32,597 nucleotides of DNA, from positions 1 through 32,597 of the forward strand of contig SKPY01000133.1 of assembly GCA_007119305.1 (NCBI GenBank), written 5' to 3'. The stretch comes from Nitriliruptorales bacterium. GTDB lineage: Bacteria > Actinomycetota > Nitriliruptoria > Euzebyales > Egibacteraceae. Within the stretch, counting starts at the first letter, position 1; every line of letters begins with the position of its first letter. Below are positions 7,276-16,122 of the stretch, one piece after another. A program made the translations under genes and the position numbers. Below the pieces are notes generated by a model, which worked only from the letters and a program-made list of their open reading frames with translations, was not told the DNA's origin and made no database searches.

Positions 7276-8112
7276 TCAGGTCGCGCCGTCGAGGTTCTCA
7301 CCGATGCCGCCAGGACGGAGCAGCGGCCGCTGACTGCCGCTCCGCTTCTCCGACAGCGCAGCGCTCAACAGGGCGGATACTCGGTGCATCTCCGGGACGA
7401 TCGCCGTGGCGAAGTCGCCATGGAGGCGCACGGTCGGGCCGGACACGCTGAGAGCAGCGACCGGTTTGCCACCACCGAACACGGGGACGGCGACGCACCG
7501 CACCCCAAGCTCCTCCTCCTCGTCGTCCGTCGCAAAGCCGTTGGTGGCCACCTGGTCGAGCTCTGCGAACAGGTTCTCGCGCTCCGTGATGGTGTTAACG
7601 GTACAGGCGGGCAGGCCGGTGCGCTCCAGGATGCCCTCGACGACCGCCCGCGGCTGGAACGCGAGCAGTACCTTGCCAGTTGCGGTCGCGTGTGCCAGCG
7701 CCCGCCTGCCGACCTCGGTGATCATGCGCATCGCGTGCGGTGACGGTGCCTGGCGGACGTAGAGGGCGCTGGTGTCGTCCAGGACAGCCAGGCTCGCCGT
7801 CTCTCCCGTGGCCTCGACGAGCCGGACCAGGTGCGGCTCGGTCCACGGCCCGAACAGCTGCCCCGCTGAGACGTCGAGCCGCACCAGCCCGACACCCGGT
7901 GCGTACTTGCGCGAGCCGGGGTCCCGGCGCGCGTAGCCGCAGGTCACGAGCGTCGCGAGCAGACGATGGATCGTCGCCGTGGGCAGACTCGTCGCCTTCG
8001 CGAGCTCGCTGATACCCACCTCGCCCGGAGACGAGGCAAGGATCTCGAGCAGCATCAGCGCGCGTTCGACCGACTGAACGCCGCTGTCACCGTCATGCTC
8101 GGCGATGGCCAC
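7276..8112 (-). CDS. IclR-family transcriptional regulator (hydroxylase/transport cluster)
   Basis: A 278-residue IclR-type regulator. The N-terminal winged helix-turn-helix spans about residues 10-70 (SVERALMLLEIL, then LPTATIHRLLATLVTCGYA). The C-terminal effector domain contains RRALAHATATGKVLLAF, typical of the family, and ends with a GGKPVAALSVSGP stretch. IclR proteins usually sense small aromatic or organic acids and control nearby catabolic operons. It starts with GTG and overlaps the 3' end of the ThDP-enzyme gene by 20 bases, so it is transcribed within the operon it may control. An IclR member inside rather than at the edge of its operon is less usual. Confidence 0.9.
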   Translation of the reverse strand: MAIAEHDGDSGVQSVERALMLLEILASSPGEVGISELAKATSLPTATIHRLLATLVTCGYARRDPGSRKYAPGVGLVRLDVSAGQLFGPWTEPHLVRLVEATGETASLAVLDDTSALYVRQAPSPHAMRMITEVGRRALAHATATGKVLLAFQPRAVVEGILERTGLPACTVNTITERENLFAELDQVATNGFATDDEEEELGVRCVAVPVFGGGKPVAALSVSGPTVRLHGDFATAIVPEMHRVSALLSAALSEKRSGSQRPLLRPGGIGENLDGAT

Positions 8113-9796
8113 TTCCTGGAGCCCCTCCTTCGGCCTCTTGCAGACGGGTCCCCGGCGTCAGCTGCGCGGGGTCGGTCCGAAGCTCGATGACAGCAGGACG
8201 TCCTGATGCGAGAGCACGCTCCAAGGCGGCCGGGAAGGCGTCCGTGTCCTGCACGACCTCGCCGTGCGCCCCGAATGAGCGGGCGTACGCCGCGAAGTCC
8301 GGGTTGACGAGGTCGACACCGTAGGCCCGGCCGGGATACAGGCGCTCCTGGTGCATGCGGATCGTGCCGTACATGGTGTTGTTCACGACGATGAGGATGA
8401 CCGGCAAGTCGTACTGGACCGCCGTGGCGAGCTCCTGGCCGCTCATCAGGAAGCAGCCGTCGCCCGCGACGCCGATCACCGTCCGCTCCGGTAGCACCGC
8501 CTTGGCAGCGATGGCAGCCGGCACGCCGTAGCCCATCGCCCCGCTCGTCGGCGCCAGCTGGGTGCGGACACGGGAGAACTGCAGGAAGCGATGCATCCAC
8601 ACCGTGTAGTTCCCGGCGCCGTTCGTGATGATGGCATCGGGCGGAAGGTGCTCGCGCAGCACCGCCATCACCTCCCCGAGGTCGACACCGCTACGGACGG
8701 GCTCGTGCTGGAGACTGGCGAGGTACTCGTCGCGCGCAGCCTTGCGCCAGGCCGCCCAGGCGGTGCTGTCGACGGGCTCCAGAGCCCGCGCCGCCGCGGC
8801 GAACGCTCCCGGGTCGGCGTTGATGAGCAGATCCGCGGCGTACACGCGCCCGAGCTCTTCCGCTCCCGGGTAGACGTGGACGAGTTGTTGCCGCGGCCGT
8901 GGCGGCTCGAGCAGGGTGTAGCCACTCGTGGTTGCGTCGCCCAGGCGTGCCCCCACCGTGATGATGAGGTCCGCTTCCCGGATCCGCTGACCGAGAGCTG
9001 GGTTGATGCCAAGGCCGGCCACACCCACGTACTGCTCGCTGCGGTTGTCGACGTGGTCCTGGCGCCGGAAGGTGGCCACGACGGGAAGGTCGTTCGCCTC
9101 GGCGAATGCCTCGAGGTCCCGGCTCGTGGCCTCGGTCCAGGCGCCGCCGCCTACGAGCACGAGCGGGCGGTGGGCCGGCTGCAGCAACGCGCGGAGCTGC
9201 CGCAGCTGTGCGGGGCTCGGGTGTGGGCGCACGATCTGGAACGGCGGGGCGTCGTCGACCTCGCAGGTCTCGGCGAGCACGTCCTCGGGCAGGGCGATCA
9301 CCACCGGCCCGGGCCGCCCGGAGACCGCGGTGTGAAAGGCACGACTGACGAGCTCGGGCAGGCGCACGGGGTCGTCGATTTGCGTCACCCACTTCGCCAT
9401 CTGACCGAACACCCTGCGGAAGTCGAGCTCCTGGAAGGCTTCGCGCTCGAGGTGGGCGCGCTCGACCTGACCGACGAACAGGATCAGCGGTGTCGAGTCC
9501 TGAAAGGCCGTGTGCAGTCCGACGCTCGCATGCATCGCCCCGGGGCCGCGGGTCACGAGGCAGATGCCAGGCCGGCCGGTCAGCTTGCCGTATGCGTCGG
9601 CCATGTTCGCCGCGCCGGCCTCATGCCGGCAGACCGTGAGGGCCAGCTGCTCCGGCACGTCGCGGAGGGCGTGGAGGACGGGGAGAAAGCTCTCTCCAGG
9701 CACGCAGAAGAGCCGGTCGGCCCCGTGAACGAGCAGCTGGTCGACGAGGACCGCACCGCCGGATCGGGGCCCAGGTGGGGACGACGGCGCCCTCAT
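8093..9796 (-). CDS. Thiamine-diphosphate-dependent enzyme (acetolactate synthase-like decarboxylase/carboligase)
   Basis: A 567-residue protein with the three-domain layout of the acetolactate synthase/benzoylformate decarboxylase superfamily. The N-terminal pyrimidine-binding domain has the catalytic glutamate E59 in RHEAGAANMADAYGK. A central domain follows. The C-terminal pyrophosphate-binding domain carries GDG at 445-447 and NN at 472-473, the ThDP-Mg motif. It decarboxylates or ligates a 2-oxo acid; the substrate cannot be read from sequence. A dedicated acetolactate synthase is unlikely because no small regulatory subunit is adjacent and the neighbours are catabolic. The start at 9796 forms an ATGA overlap with the upstream bicupin gene, which rules out the longer open frame. 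The following ALDH-rich context suggests that an aldehyde product is oxidised. Confidence 0.88.
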   Translation of the reverse strand: MRAPSSPPGPRSGGAVLVDQLLVHGADRLFCVPGESFLPVLHALRDVPEQLALTVCRHEAGAANMADAYGKLTGRPGICLVTRGPGAMHASVGLHTAFQDSTPLILFVGQVERAHLEREAFQELDFRRVFGQMAKWVTQIDDPVRLPELVSRAFHTAVSGRPGPVVIALPEDVLAETCEVDDAPPFQIVRPHPSPAQLRQLRALLQPAHRPLVLVGGGAWTEATSRDLEAFAEANDLPVVATFRRQDHVDNRSEQYVGVAGLGINPALGQRIREADLIITVGARLGDATTSGYTLLEPPRPRQQLVHVYPGAEELGRVYAADLLINADPGAFAAAARALEPVDSTAWAAWRKAARDEYLASLQHEPVRSGVDLGEVMAVLREHLPPDAIITNGAGNYTVWMHRFLQFSRVRTQLAPTSGAMGYGVPAAIAAKAVLPERTVIGVAGDGCFLMSGQELATAVQYDLPVILIVVNNTMYGTIRMHQERLYPGRAYGVDLVNPDFAAYARSFGAHGEVVQDTDAFPAALERALASGRPAVIELRTDPAQLTPGTRLQEAEGGAPGSGHRRA

Positions 9797-10461
9797 GCTG
9801 CCCCCGGCAGGACGATCGGCTCGTCGACGAACACGGTGTAGCGCTGGCTCTTTGGCTTGTCGCGATCTTCGGGGCGCACGTAGCGGATCGATGGCTGCCC
9901 CCGCAGGCGCCGCGGGAGGACCATGACTCGGGCGAAGCTGGTGTCCTCGCGATCTGACGCCGCTGCGAACACCGGCTCCGGGCCGCGCTCGTACCAGGGT
10001 TCGAGCGGCTCGATCGTGGAGACGCCACCTTCCGTCTCGACCCGCAGACGGCCCCGCAACAGGCAGCGGATACCAGGGCCCTGATGCGTGTGCAGCAGGG
10101 CCACGCCGCCGGGCGGGAAGTCGACCCGGTCGCAACGCACCAGGTAGCCGTCGTGATCGGTCAGAGACAGCGAGCCGGTAAGCGACGGCGGCCCGTCGGC
10201 GGCTTCCGCGCCGGCGGGCAGGAGCTCCCATCGCAACACCGTGGCGTGTCCGTTCACCGCGACGACCGTCGTGGCAGCGGTGCCGAGCGTGGCCTCGTTG
10301 GCACCGAGCCGCTCCGGCCATCCGCCCCCAGGGCTGGCCAACGTAACGGTGCCGTCCACGACGTAGAGGATCCGCACGGCAGGCCTGGCACCAAGGGGGA
10401 GCCCATCGGCGCCAACGGCGTCCCGATGGAACCGCAGCTCGTGGGTGACAGGCTCGCTCAT
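9793..10461 (-). CDS. Bicupin-like protein
   Basis: A 222-residue protein with two cupin-like segments. The first (about residues 5-80, ILYVVDGTVTLASPGGG) is degenerate. The second (about 110-190) keeps a metal-binding HTHQGPGIRCLLRGRL core, with the two histidines two residues apart. Cupins in catabolic clusters act as dioxygenases, isomerases, lyases or sensors; none can be chosen here. The ATG at 10461 overlaps the stop of the NIPSNAP gene by four bases, and its own stop overlaps the start of the ThDP enzyme by four bases, so three genes are translationally chained. Confidence 0.75.
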   Translation of the reverse strand: MSEPVTHELRFHRDAVGADGLPLGARPAVRILYVVDGTVTLASPGGGWPERLGANEATLGTAATTVVAVNGHATVLRWELLPAGAEAADGPPSLTGSLSLTDHDGYLVRCDRVDFPPGGVALLHTHQGPGIRCLLRGRLRVETEGGVSTIEPLEPWYERGPEPVFAAASDREDTSFARVMVLPRRLRGQPSIRYVRPEDRDKPKSQRYTVFVDEPIVLPGAA

Positions 10462-10772
10462 CGGATGGGAGAGAACGGCGCGGGGCGCAGGATGAGGTTC
10501 TCCTGCTCGACGATCAGCACCCGGAGCTTCTGTACGAACGCTTGCCACTTCTCGTTCGTTGCAAGCTCCGCGCGTCGACGGTCCCGGTCGTCGAAGCTCT
10601 CATAGCCCCACATGTGCACGATGCGGTTCAGCGGCCCCACCTCGCTCGAGAAGTAGCCGATCAGATGGCCGAGGATGGGCTCCTGGATCGCCAGGCCCTC
10701 CCGCTCGTAGAGCTCGAGGTACTCCGAGGCCTTCCCGGGTTGCAGGGTGTAGATGCGCTGCTCGACGATCAT
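10458..10772 (-). CDS. NIPSNAP-family small protein
   Basis: A 104-residue protein matching the NIPSNAP family: MIVEQRIYTLQPGKASEYLELYE at the start, GYFSSEVGPLNRIVHMWGYESFDDRDRRRAEL in the middle and an aromatic-lined C-terminal half. NIPSNAP proteins have the dimeric alpha-beta barrel fold and often lie in aromatic or terpenoid catabolic operons, with mostly unproven roles. The start has a strong site (GGGAGGAG) upstream. It is chained by a 4-base overlap to the bicupin gene. Confidence 0.88.
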   Translation of the reverse strand: MIVEQRIYTLQPGKASEYLELYEREGLAIQEPILGHLIGYFSSEVGPLNRIVHMWGYESFDDRDRRRAELATNEKWQAFVQKLRVLIVEQENLILRPAPFSPIR

Positions 10773-10814
10773 GATCTCCTCCCAGCGGCGGCGCTGTCGC
10801 GAGCGCCGACGATG

Positions 10815-11585
10815 TCAGTTGAAGTAAGCGCCCCCATCGACGAGCAGGCTCTGACCGGTGATGAAGCTCGCCTCTGCGCTCGCGAAGAACACGGCGGCGC
10901 CGACGAGGTCTTCCGGGTACTGGTCGCGTTGCAGGGTCCGGGCGTTGCGGGAGATCTCCTGCAGCTTCTCAACCTGCACCGGGTTCGCCTTGACACCGTC
11001 CGAGAGGGTGAATCCCGGGGCGATCGCGTTCACGAGGATGCCGTCGCCGCCCAGCTCCTTCGCGAGGGCACGGGTCAGCGCGACGACCGCCCCCTTGCTG
11101 CTCGTGTAGTGCAGGAGGTACGGCACCCCCTTGAACGGGGTGCCCGATGCGAGGTTGATGATCCGTCCGCCCCCCCGCTCCCGCAGCGCGCGCACCGCGG
11201 CTTTGCAGCAGAGGAACATCCCGAGCACGTTGACGTCGAACACCTTCCGCCAGGTGTCGACGTCGATGTCCTCGAACGGCCCGGGATTGAGCGAGGCGTA
11301 GATCCCGGCGTTGTTCACGAGCACGTCGAGCGCACCGAACGCCTCGATGGTCTCCGCCACCATGCGGCGCGTATCGTCCTCGTTCGTCACGTCGGCGGTG
11401 ATGCCCACCGCACGATGCCCCTGCTCGACGAGCGCCTCGGCCGCGGACTCGGCGCCGGACACGTCAACGATGGCCACCGCTGCGCCTTCGTTGGCGAGCC
11501 CGTCCGCGATCGCTCGCCCGATCCCCATGGCGCCGCCGGTCACGATCGCCGACCGGCCCTCGAGACGCCCTCCCTGTGCTGCCAT
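10815..11585 (-). CDS. SDR-family NAD(P)-dependent dehydrogenase
   Basis: A 256-residue classical SDR. It has TGGAMGIG at residues 16-23, NNAG at 91-94, catalytic S147, Y160 and K164 (YTSSK), and a C-terminal GQSLLVDGG. The ribosome binding site GAGGAGGGA precedes the ATG at 11585. It lies between the ALDH and NIPSNAP genes in the minus-strand operon, with 23 and 42 bases on either side. It probably oxidises a hydroxyl of a pathway intermediate to a ketone; the substrate is unknown. Confidence 0.9.
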   Translation of the reverse strand: MAAQGGRLEGRSAIVTGGAMGIGRAIADGLANEGAAVAIVDVSGAESAAEALVEQGHRAVGITADVTNEDDTRRMVAETIEAFGALDVLVNNAGIYASLNPGPFEDIDVDTWRKVFDVNVLGMFLCCKAAVRALRERGGGRIINLASGTPFKGVPYLLHYTSSKGAVVALTRALAKELGGDGILVNAIAPGFTLSDGVKANPVQVEKLQEISRNARTLQRDQYPEDLVGAAVFFASAEASFITGQSLLVDGGAYFN

Positions 11586-11608
11586 GCTGTTCCCTCCTCG
11601 TGTGGATC

Positions 11609-13072
11609 TCAGGTGATGTCGCCAAGGCAGTGGTACTTGAGCTCAAGCCACTCCTCGAGCCCGTACTTGGAGCCTTCTCGCCCGATCCCCGACTCCTTGA
11701 AACCGCCGAAGGGCGCGACCTCGGTCGAGATCAGCCCCGTGTTGATGCCGAGGATGCCGAACTCCAGACGCTCGGAGACTCGCCAGATGCGTCCTACATC
11801 GCGTGCGTAGAAGTAGGCGGCCAGCCCGTACCGGGTGTCGTTGGCGATGGCGAGCGCCTCGTCCTCCGTGGAGAAGCGTCGGATCCCGGCCACTGGCCCG
11901 AACGTCTCCTCGCAGCACATGTCGGCTTCGTCGACGACATCTGTGAGCACCGTGGGCTCGAAGAAGGTGCCGCCGCGCGCGTGGGGCTGGCCGCCGAGCA
12001 GCAGCCGCGCCCCCCGGTCCAGAGCGTCGGCTACGTGGCGCTGCACCTTCTCGAAGCCTTGCTGGTCGATGAGGGGCCCGATCTTCGTCCCGGGTTCCAG
12101 GCCATGGCCCACGGTCAGCTCCTTCGCAGCCGCGACGAGGCCGTCGACGAACGCGTCGTACACGTCATCGTGGACGAGGATGCGGTTGGCTGAGATACAG
12201 GTCTGGCCGCTGTTGCGGTACTTGCAGATCAGTGCGCCTTGGATGGCGGACTCGAGATTCGCATCGTCGAAGACGATAAACGGGGCGTTGCCCCCGAGCT
12301 CCAGGGAGATCTTCTTGACCTGGGGGGCGCACTGCTCCATGAGTAGCTTCCCCACGGCAGTGGATCCGGTGAAGCCGATCTTGCGCACAAGCGGGTTGCC
12401 CGTGAGCTCCCGTCCGATGATCGGTGCATCATCGGCGCCGCCGGTGACGACGCTGAAGACCCCCGAGGGGAGACCAGCCCGCATTCCGAGCTCGGCGAAG
12501 GCGAGGGCCGACAGCGGCGTCTGCTCGGCTGGCTTGAGGACCATCGGGCACCCTGCCGCGAGCGCTGGAGCGGCCTTGCGGGCGGGCATGGCCACGGGGA
12601 AGTTCCAAGGCGTGATCCCGCCCGCGACCCCGACCGGCTCCTTGGTCACGAGGATGCGCTTGTCGGGCTGGTGCGGGGGGATGGTGTCGCCGTACACGCG
12701 CTTGGTCTCCTCCCCGTACCACTCGAGGAAGGAAGCACCGTAAAGGACCTCCGCGTGCGCTTCCGCGAGCGGCTTGCCTTGCTCACTGGAGAGGATCGTC
12801 GCGAGGTCGTCGGCGTGTTCGACGAGTAGATCGGCCCATCGACGCAAGACGCGGGCACGCTCCTTGGCCGTGGCCCCGCGCCAGCCCGGCAAAGCCACCG
12901 CCGCGGCTTCGATCGCCCGCCGGGTCTCCGTCTGCCCCACCCGGGGAACGGTACCGAGGGTCTCGCCTGTCGCAGGATCCTGCACGTCGAGCGTTGCTCC
13001 CCCGTCGGCGTCGATCCAGGTGCCGGCGACCAGTGCCTGGGAGCGCAGCAGGTCGGTGTCGGTGAGTCTCAT
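11609..13072 (-). CDS. gabD: Aldehyde dehydrogenase, succinate-semialdehyde type
   Basis: A 487-residue aldehyde dehydrogenase. It has the structural asparagine N157 in TPWNFP, the general base E258 in LELGGNAP and the nucleophile C292 in NSGQTCISANR, all typical of the GabD branch. Length and the C-terminal GGFKESGIGREGSKYG also fit. GabD converts succinate semialdehyde to succinate with NAD(P)+; related enzymes take glutarate semialdehyde. The ATG at 13072 is chosen because GAGGAGA precedes it. It follows livF by 92 bases in the operon, which suggests that the imported compound ends as a dicarboxylic semialdehyde. Exact substrate specificity remains inference. Confidence 0.88.
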   Translation of the reverse strand: MRLTDTDLLRSQALVAGTWIDADGGATLDVQDPATGETLGTVPRVGQTETRRAIEAAAVALPGWRGATAKERARVLRRWADLLVEHADDLATILSSEQGKPLAEAHAEVLYGASFLEWYGEETKRVYGDTIPPHQPDKRILVTKEPVGVAGGITPWNFPVAMPARKAAPALAAGCPMVLKPAEQTPLSALAFAELGMRAGLPSGVFSVVTGGADDAPIIGRELTGNPLVRKIGFTGSTAVGKLLMEQCAPQVKKISLELGGNAPFIVFDDANLESAIQGALICKYRNSGQTCISANRILVHDDVYDAFVDGLVAAAKELTVGHGLEPGTKIGPLIDQQGFEKVQRHVADALDRGARLLLGGQPHARGGTFFEPTVLTDVVDEADMCCEETFGPVAGIRRFSTEDEALAIANDTRYGLAAYFYARDVGRIWRVSERLEFGILGINTGLISTEVAPFGGFKESGIGREGSKYGLEEWLELKYHCLGDIT

Positions 13073-13164
13073 CCCTTGTCTCCTCGCCGTGTCGAGGTCG
13101 CCGCTGCGCGTCGTGAACCCCCTTCGGAATGGCGAGCGCGCGGCGTGCTGCATGCAGGGCGCCC

Positions 13165-13920
13165 TCAGGCTACGCCGAGGTAGCGTTGCTGCGCTTCTTC
13201 GTCTTCGAGCAGGTCCTTCGCCTTCAGGTCTGCTTCGACCCGCCCGTTCAGGAGGACCAGCACCCGGTCGCAGAGCGCTGTGGCGAACCACAGGTTCTGC
13301 TCGATGAGGAAGATCTCGTGGCCCTCCTCCGAGATCGTGCGGAAGGTGTCCACCAGGAGTTCCACGATGCTCGGGGCCAACCCCTCGGAGGGCTCGTCCA
13401 TGACCAGCATCTCCGGGTTGGTGAGCAGGGCACGCCCGATGGCGAGCATCTGCTGCTCGCCACCGGAGAGGTTGGCCGCACCGAGGTTGCGCCGGTCGGC
13501 AAGCCGCGGAAAGAGGTCATAGATCGTGTCCACGTTCCACCGCTGCCCGGACGAGGCACCGACCATCGCGAGGTGCTCGTGGGTGGTGAGCGACGGGAAG
13601 ATCCTGCGGCCCTGGGGCACATACCCGATGCCGGCGTTCACGATCTGGTAGGGCTGCCGTCGCAAGAGGCTGTGGTCTTTGAAGCGGACGGAGCCCGATG
13701 CGGCGCTGAGCAGCCCGACGATGGTCTTGGCCAGGGTGGTCTTGCCCATGCCGTTGCGGCCGACCATAGCCACCGGCTCGGCCCCCACGGCGAAAGTGAC
13801 GTCCTGGAGGATGTGTACCCGGCCGTAGTAGACGTTGAGCCCGTCGACCGTGAAGACCGGGTCGTCAATCGCCGCCCCTACCGGGCGCTCCGTCGCCGGC
13901 TGGTTCTCAGGTGTCTTCAT
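13165..13920 (-). CDS. livF: Branched-chain-amino-acid-type ABC importer, ATP-binding protein LivF
   Basis: A 251-residue ABC ATPase of the LivF branch. Walker A is GRNGMGKTT, then comes GIGYVPQGRRIFPSLT, the signature LSGGEQQ and Walker B MLVMDEPSEGLAP. The combination with the LivG-type neighbour is diagnostic of HAAT-family importers, which carry branched amino acids, aromatic acids, urea and other carboxylates. The ATG at 13920 lies 14 bases inside the livG gene, so the two ATPases are coupled; the longer frame to 13971 is unlikely. Confidence 0.93.
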   Translation of the reverse strand: MKTPENQPATERPVGAAIDDPVFTVDGLNVYYGRVHILQDVTFAVGAEPVAMVGRNGMGKTTLAKTIVGLLSAASGSVRFKDHSLLRRQPYQIVNAGIGYVPQGRRIFPSLTTHEHLAMVGASSGQRWNVDTIYDLFPRLADRRNLGAANLSGGEQQMLAIGRALLTNPEMLVMDEPSEGLAPSIVELLVDTFRTISEEGHEIFLIEQNLWFATALCDRVLVLLNGRVEADLKAKDLLEDEEAQQRYLGVA

Positions 13921-14686
13921 GGCGCTTCCCCAGATAGATCTCGTGGACCTCCGTGCTCTGACGGATGTCATCAGGAGTGCCCTCCATGAGCTTCTTTCCC
14001 TCGTGCATGACCACGATCCGGTCGCCGATCACGAGGGCGATGTCCATGTCGTGCTCGATCAGCAGGAGTGTGATCGAGGGGGCGAGATTGGTGAGCATGT
14101 CGACGAGGTGGGCGCGCTCCGAGGGTGAGAACCCGGCAGCGGGCTCGTCCAGCAGGAGGAGCTTCGGGTCACCACCGAGGGCCATGCCGACCTCGAGCTG
14201 GCGCTGCTCGCCGTGCGAGAGCTCGCTGGCCGGCGTCTCGGTCTGGCCCGCGAGCCCGACCTGCTCGGCGAGCTCGCGTACCCGCGCCGAACGCTCGGCA
14301 TCCCGTAGTACCGACCGCAGCGGGTTCACGCTCCGGGGCGGTGCGGCCAGTGACAGGTAGAGGTTGTCTGCCACCGTGAGATCGAGGAACAGCTTTGAGG
14401 TCTGGAACGTGCGCGTTAGGCCCCGTTGCGCGCGCTTGCGGCTCGGCAGCCGCGTGATGTCCTCACCGAACAGCTCGACCGTGCCGCCCGTGGGCTTGTA
14501 CAGCCCCGCGATGAGGTTGAAGAGCGTGGACTTGCCGGCCCCGTTCGGGCCGATCACCGAGACCCGGTCGCCGTGTTCGACGTCGAGGTCGACGTCGGAC
14601 ACGGCACGGATGCCGCCGAAACGGCGGCTCAGGCCCTGCACCCGCAGGGCCTGAGCCTGGCCGTTGCCGCTGTCGGTCACGGGCAC
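13907..14686 (-). CDS. livG: Branched-chain-amino-acid-type ABC importer, ATP-binding protein LivG
   Basis: A 259-residue ABC ATPase of the LivG branch: Walker A GPNGAGKST, LTRTFQTSKLF after the Q-loop, signature LSHGEQRQLEVGMAL and Walker B LLLLDEPAAGFSP. The C-terminal ITLLLIEHDMDIAL is also characteristic of LivG. It starts with GTG at 14686, overlapping the 3' end of the binding-protein gene by 10 bases, and ends within livF. It powers import together with LivF. Confidence 0.93.
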   Translation of the reverse strand: MPVTDSGNGQAQALRVQGLSRRFGGIRAVSDVDLDVEHGDRVSVIGPNGAGKSTLFNLIAGLYKPTGGTVELFGEDITRLPSRKRAQRGLTRTFQTSKLFLDLTVADNLYLSLAAPPRSVNPLRSVLRDAERSARVRELAEQVGLAGQTETPASELSHGEQRQLEVGMALGGDPKLLLLDEPAAGFSPSERAHLVDMLTNLAPSITLLLIEHDMDIALVIGDRIVVMHEGKKLMEGTPDDIRQSTEVHEIYLGKRHEDT

Positions 14687-16029
14687 CCGTCGAGGCGCTC
14701 GAACGGCTCGGGGTGCTGCTCGATGCCGTCGTCGCGGCGCAGCAGCTCGGTCGTCAGCTCCCCGTCATCACCCTCGACGACCTGGAAGATGAAGTTGCTG
14801 ACCGCGCCCTGGTTGTTCTCATCGACACCGTCGATCGGGCCGATGGGGGTGTCCCACGCGACGGTGCTGAGGGCGTTCCGCAGACCCTCGTGACCGTCGT
14901 CGAGGTCACCACCGACTTCCTCGAGGGCGTGCAGCAGGGACTTGAAGCTGTTGTAGTACAGCGCCGCGAACAGCGACGGGGTCTCGAAGCCGTCGGGGAA
15001 CTCCGCGTGGTAGCGCTCCTCGAAGTCAACCCACTCCGCGTTGTCCTCGTCGGCGAACACCGGAGCGGCGGCAACGATGTCCTCCACCGCGTCGCGCAGG
15101 TCTGCACCCTCGGCGGCGAGCACGGTCTCATCCACGAGGATCGAACCGCCGATCAGCGGGATCTCCAGACCGAACTCGATCGACTGCTGCAGGAAGTTCA
15201 CGGCGTCGGAGCCGCCGATGCCGCCGTAGATGGCGTCAACGTCGGTTGGCATCGACGCGATCACCGAGCTGTAGTCGGACTCACCGAGCGGCACCCAGAA
15301 GGCCTCGGTGACCTCGCCGCCTGCTTCGCAGAACTGCGTGATGAAGCTGCCAGCGAGCGCGTGGGGGAATGCGTAGTCCTCGGCCACGATCGCGACGCGC
15401 TCGATGCCGAGCTCCTCATAGGCGTAGGTGCCGAAATTGCCGCCCTGCTGGTCACCGGCGGCGGTGAAGCGGAAGTAGTTGTCGGGACCCTCGAGCGTCG
15501 TCTCGGCACCGCCCGAGGAAGCGTCAACAAACGTGACGTCGGGCACGCCGGCGGCGTACTGGGAGATCGCGACACCTTCCGAGCCGGAGAGCGGACCGTA
15601 GACGATGTCCACGCCGTCCTGCTCGACGAGCTTGCGGGCGCGCTCCACGGCCGTGTCGGGGGTCGTGTCCGAGCTCTCGACGATGACCTCGATGGGCCGG
15701 CCGTTGATCTCGGAGTCGAACTCCTGGAGGGCCAGCTCCACCGCACGGCTGCCGTCTTCGGCACCGGCCGCGAACGGGCCTTCCAGTGCGTTTACGTGCC
15801 CGATCACGATCGCGTCGTCAGCCGGCTCCGCCGGCTCGTCCACGTCCTCGTCGACCTCGGGCTCTTCCTCGGGCTCATCGGCGGGTTCGTCGACGATGTC
15901 GTCGTCGACCTCGTCCACGGCGACGTCGTCTTCCACGCCGCACGCGGTGGCGATGAGGCTGAGTACGCCGAACATGGCAAGCAACATCCAGTTCTTGCGC
16001 CATCCGCTGGCACGTGACAGTGCAGTCAT
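14677..16029 (-). CDS. livK: ABC importer substrate-binding lipoprotein, LivK-type, with an acidic linker
   Basis: A 450-residue periplasmic-binding-like lipoprotein. The signal peptide ends in a lipobox with lipidated cysteine C30 (LIATAC). Residues 33-72 form a linker in which 24 of 40 residues are D or E and none is K or R. The type I binding fold (Peripla_BP_6) follows: IVIGHVNALEGPFA, then VDIVYGPLSGSEG, and DVTFVDASSGGAE in the ligand cleft. It captures the substrate outside the membrane for LivHM. GGAGGA stands 5 bases before the ATG. Its gene sits between livM and livG, after a 93-base gap that holds a hairpin. The acidic linker is unusually long and may span the cell wall or reflect a salty habitat. 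Confidence 0.92.
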   Translation of the reverse strand: MTALSRASGWRKNWMLLAMFGVLSLIATACGVEDDVAVDEVDDDIVDEPADEPEEEPEVDEDVDEPAEPADDAIVIGHVNALEGPFAAGAEDGSRAVELALQEFDSEINGRPIEVIVESSDTTPDTAVERARKLVEQDGVDIVYGPLSGSEGVAISQYAAGVPDVTFVDASSGGAETTLEGPDNYFRFTAAGDQQGGNFGTYAYEELGIERVAIVAEDYAFPHALAGSFITQFCEAGGEVTEAFWVPLGESDYSSVIASMPTDVDAIYGGIGGSDAVNFLQQSIEFGLEIPLIGGSILVDETVLAAEGADLRDAVEDIVAAAPVFADEDNAEWVDFEERYHAEFPDGFETPSLFAALYYNSFKSLLHALEEVGGDLDDGHEGLRNALSTVAWDTPIGPIDGVDENNQGAVSNFIFQVVEGDDGELTTELLRRDDGIEQHPEPFERLDGCP

Positions 16030-16065
16030 TGCAGTCCTCCAATCGAAGTGCAGATGTCGTGCGTT

Positions 16066-16082
16066 CCTGCTCCAAGAGCAGG
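16066..16082 (-). other. Small hairpin between livM and livK
   Basis: The 7-base arms CCTGCTC and GAGCAGG flank a 3-base loop, giving a compact stem in the 93-base gap. No T-run follows on the minus strand. It could stabilise or separate the livK message from livHM so that more binding protein is made; that role is a guess. Confidence 0.35.
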
Positions 16083-16122
16083 CGACTCGCTAGTTGTCCT
16101 GCGGCATGTCCTCCCTTGTTTC

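Noticed and set aside
8093..9796. Biosynthetic acetolactate synthase large subunit (IlvB)
   Set aside because: No IlvN small subunit or IlvC follows, and the gene is chained to a bicupin and NIPSNAP gene in a catabolic operon.
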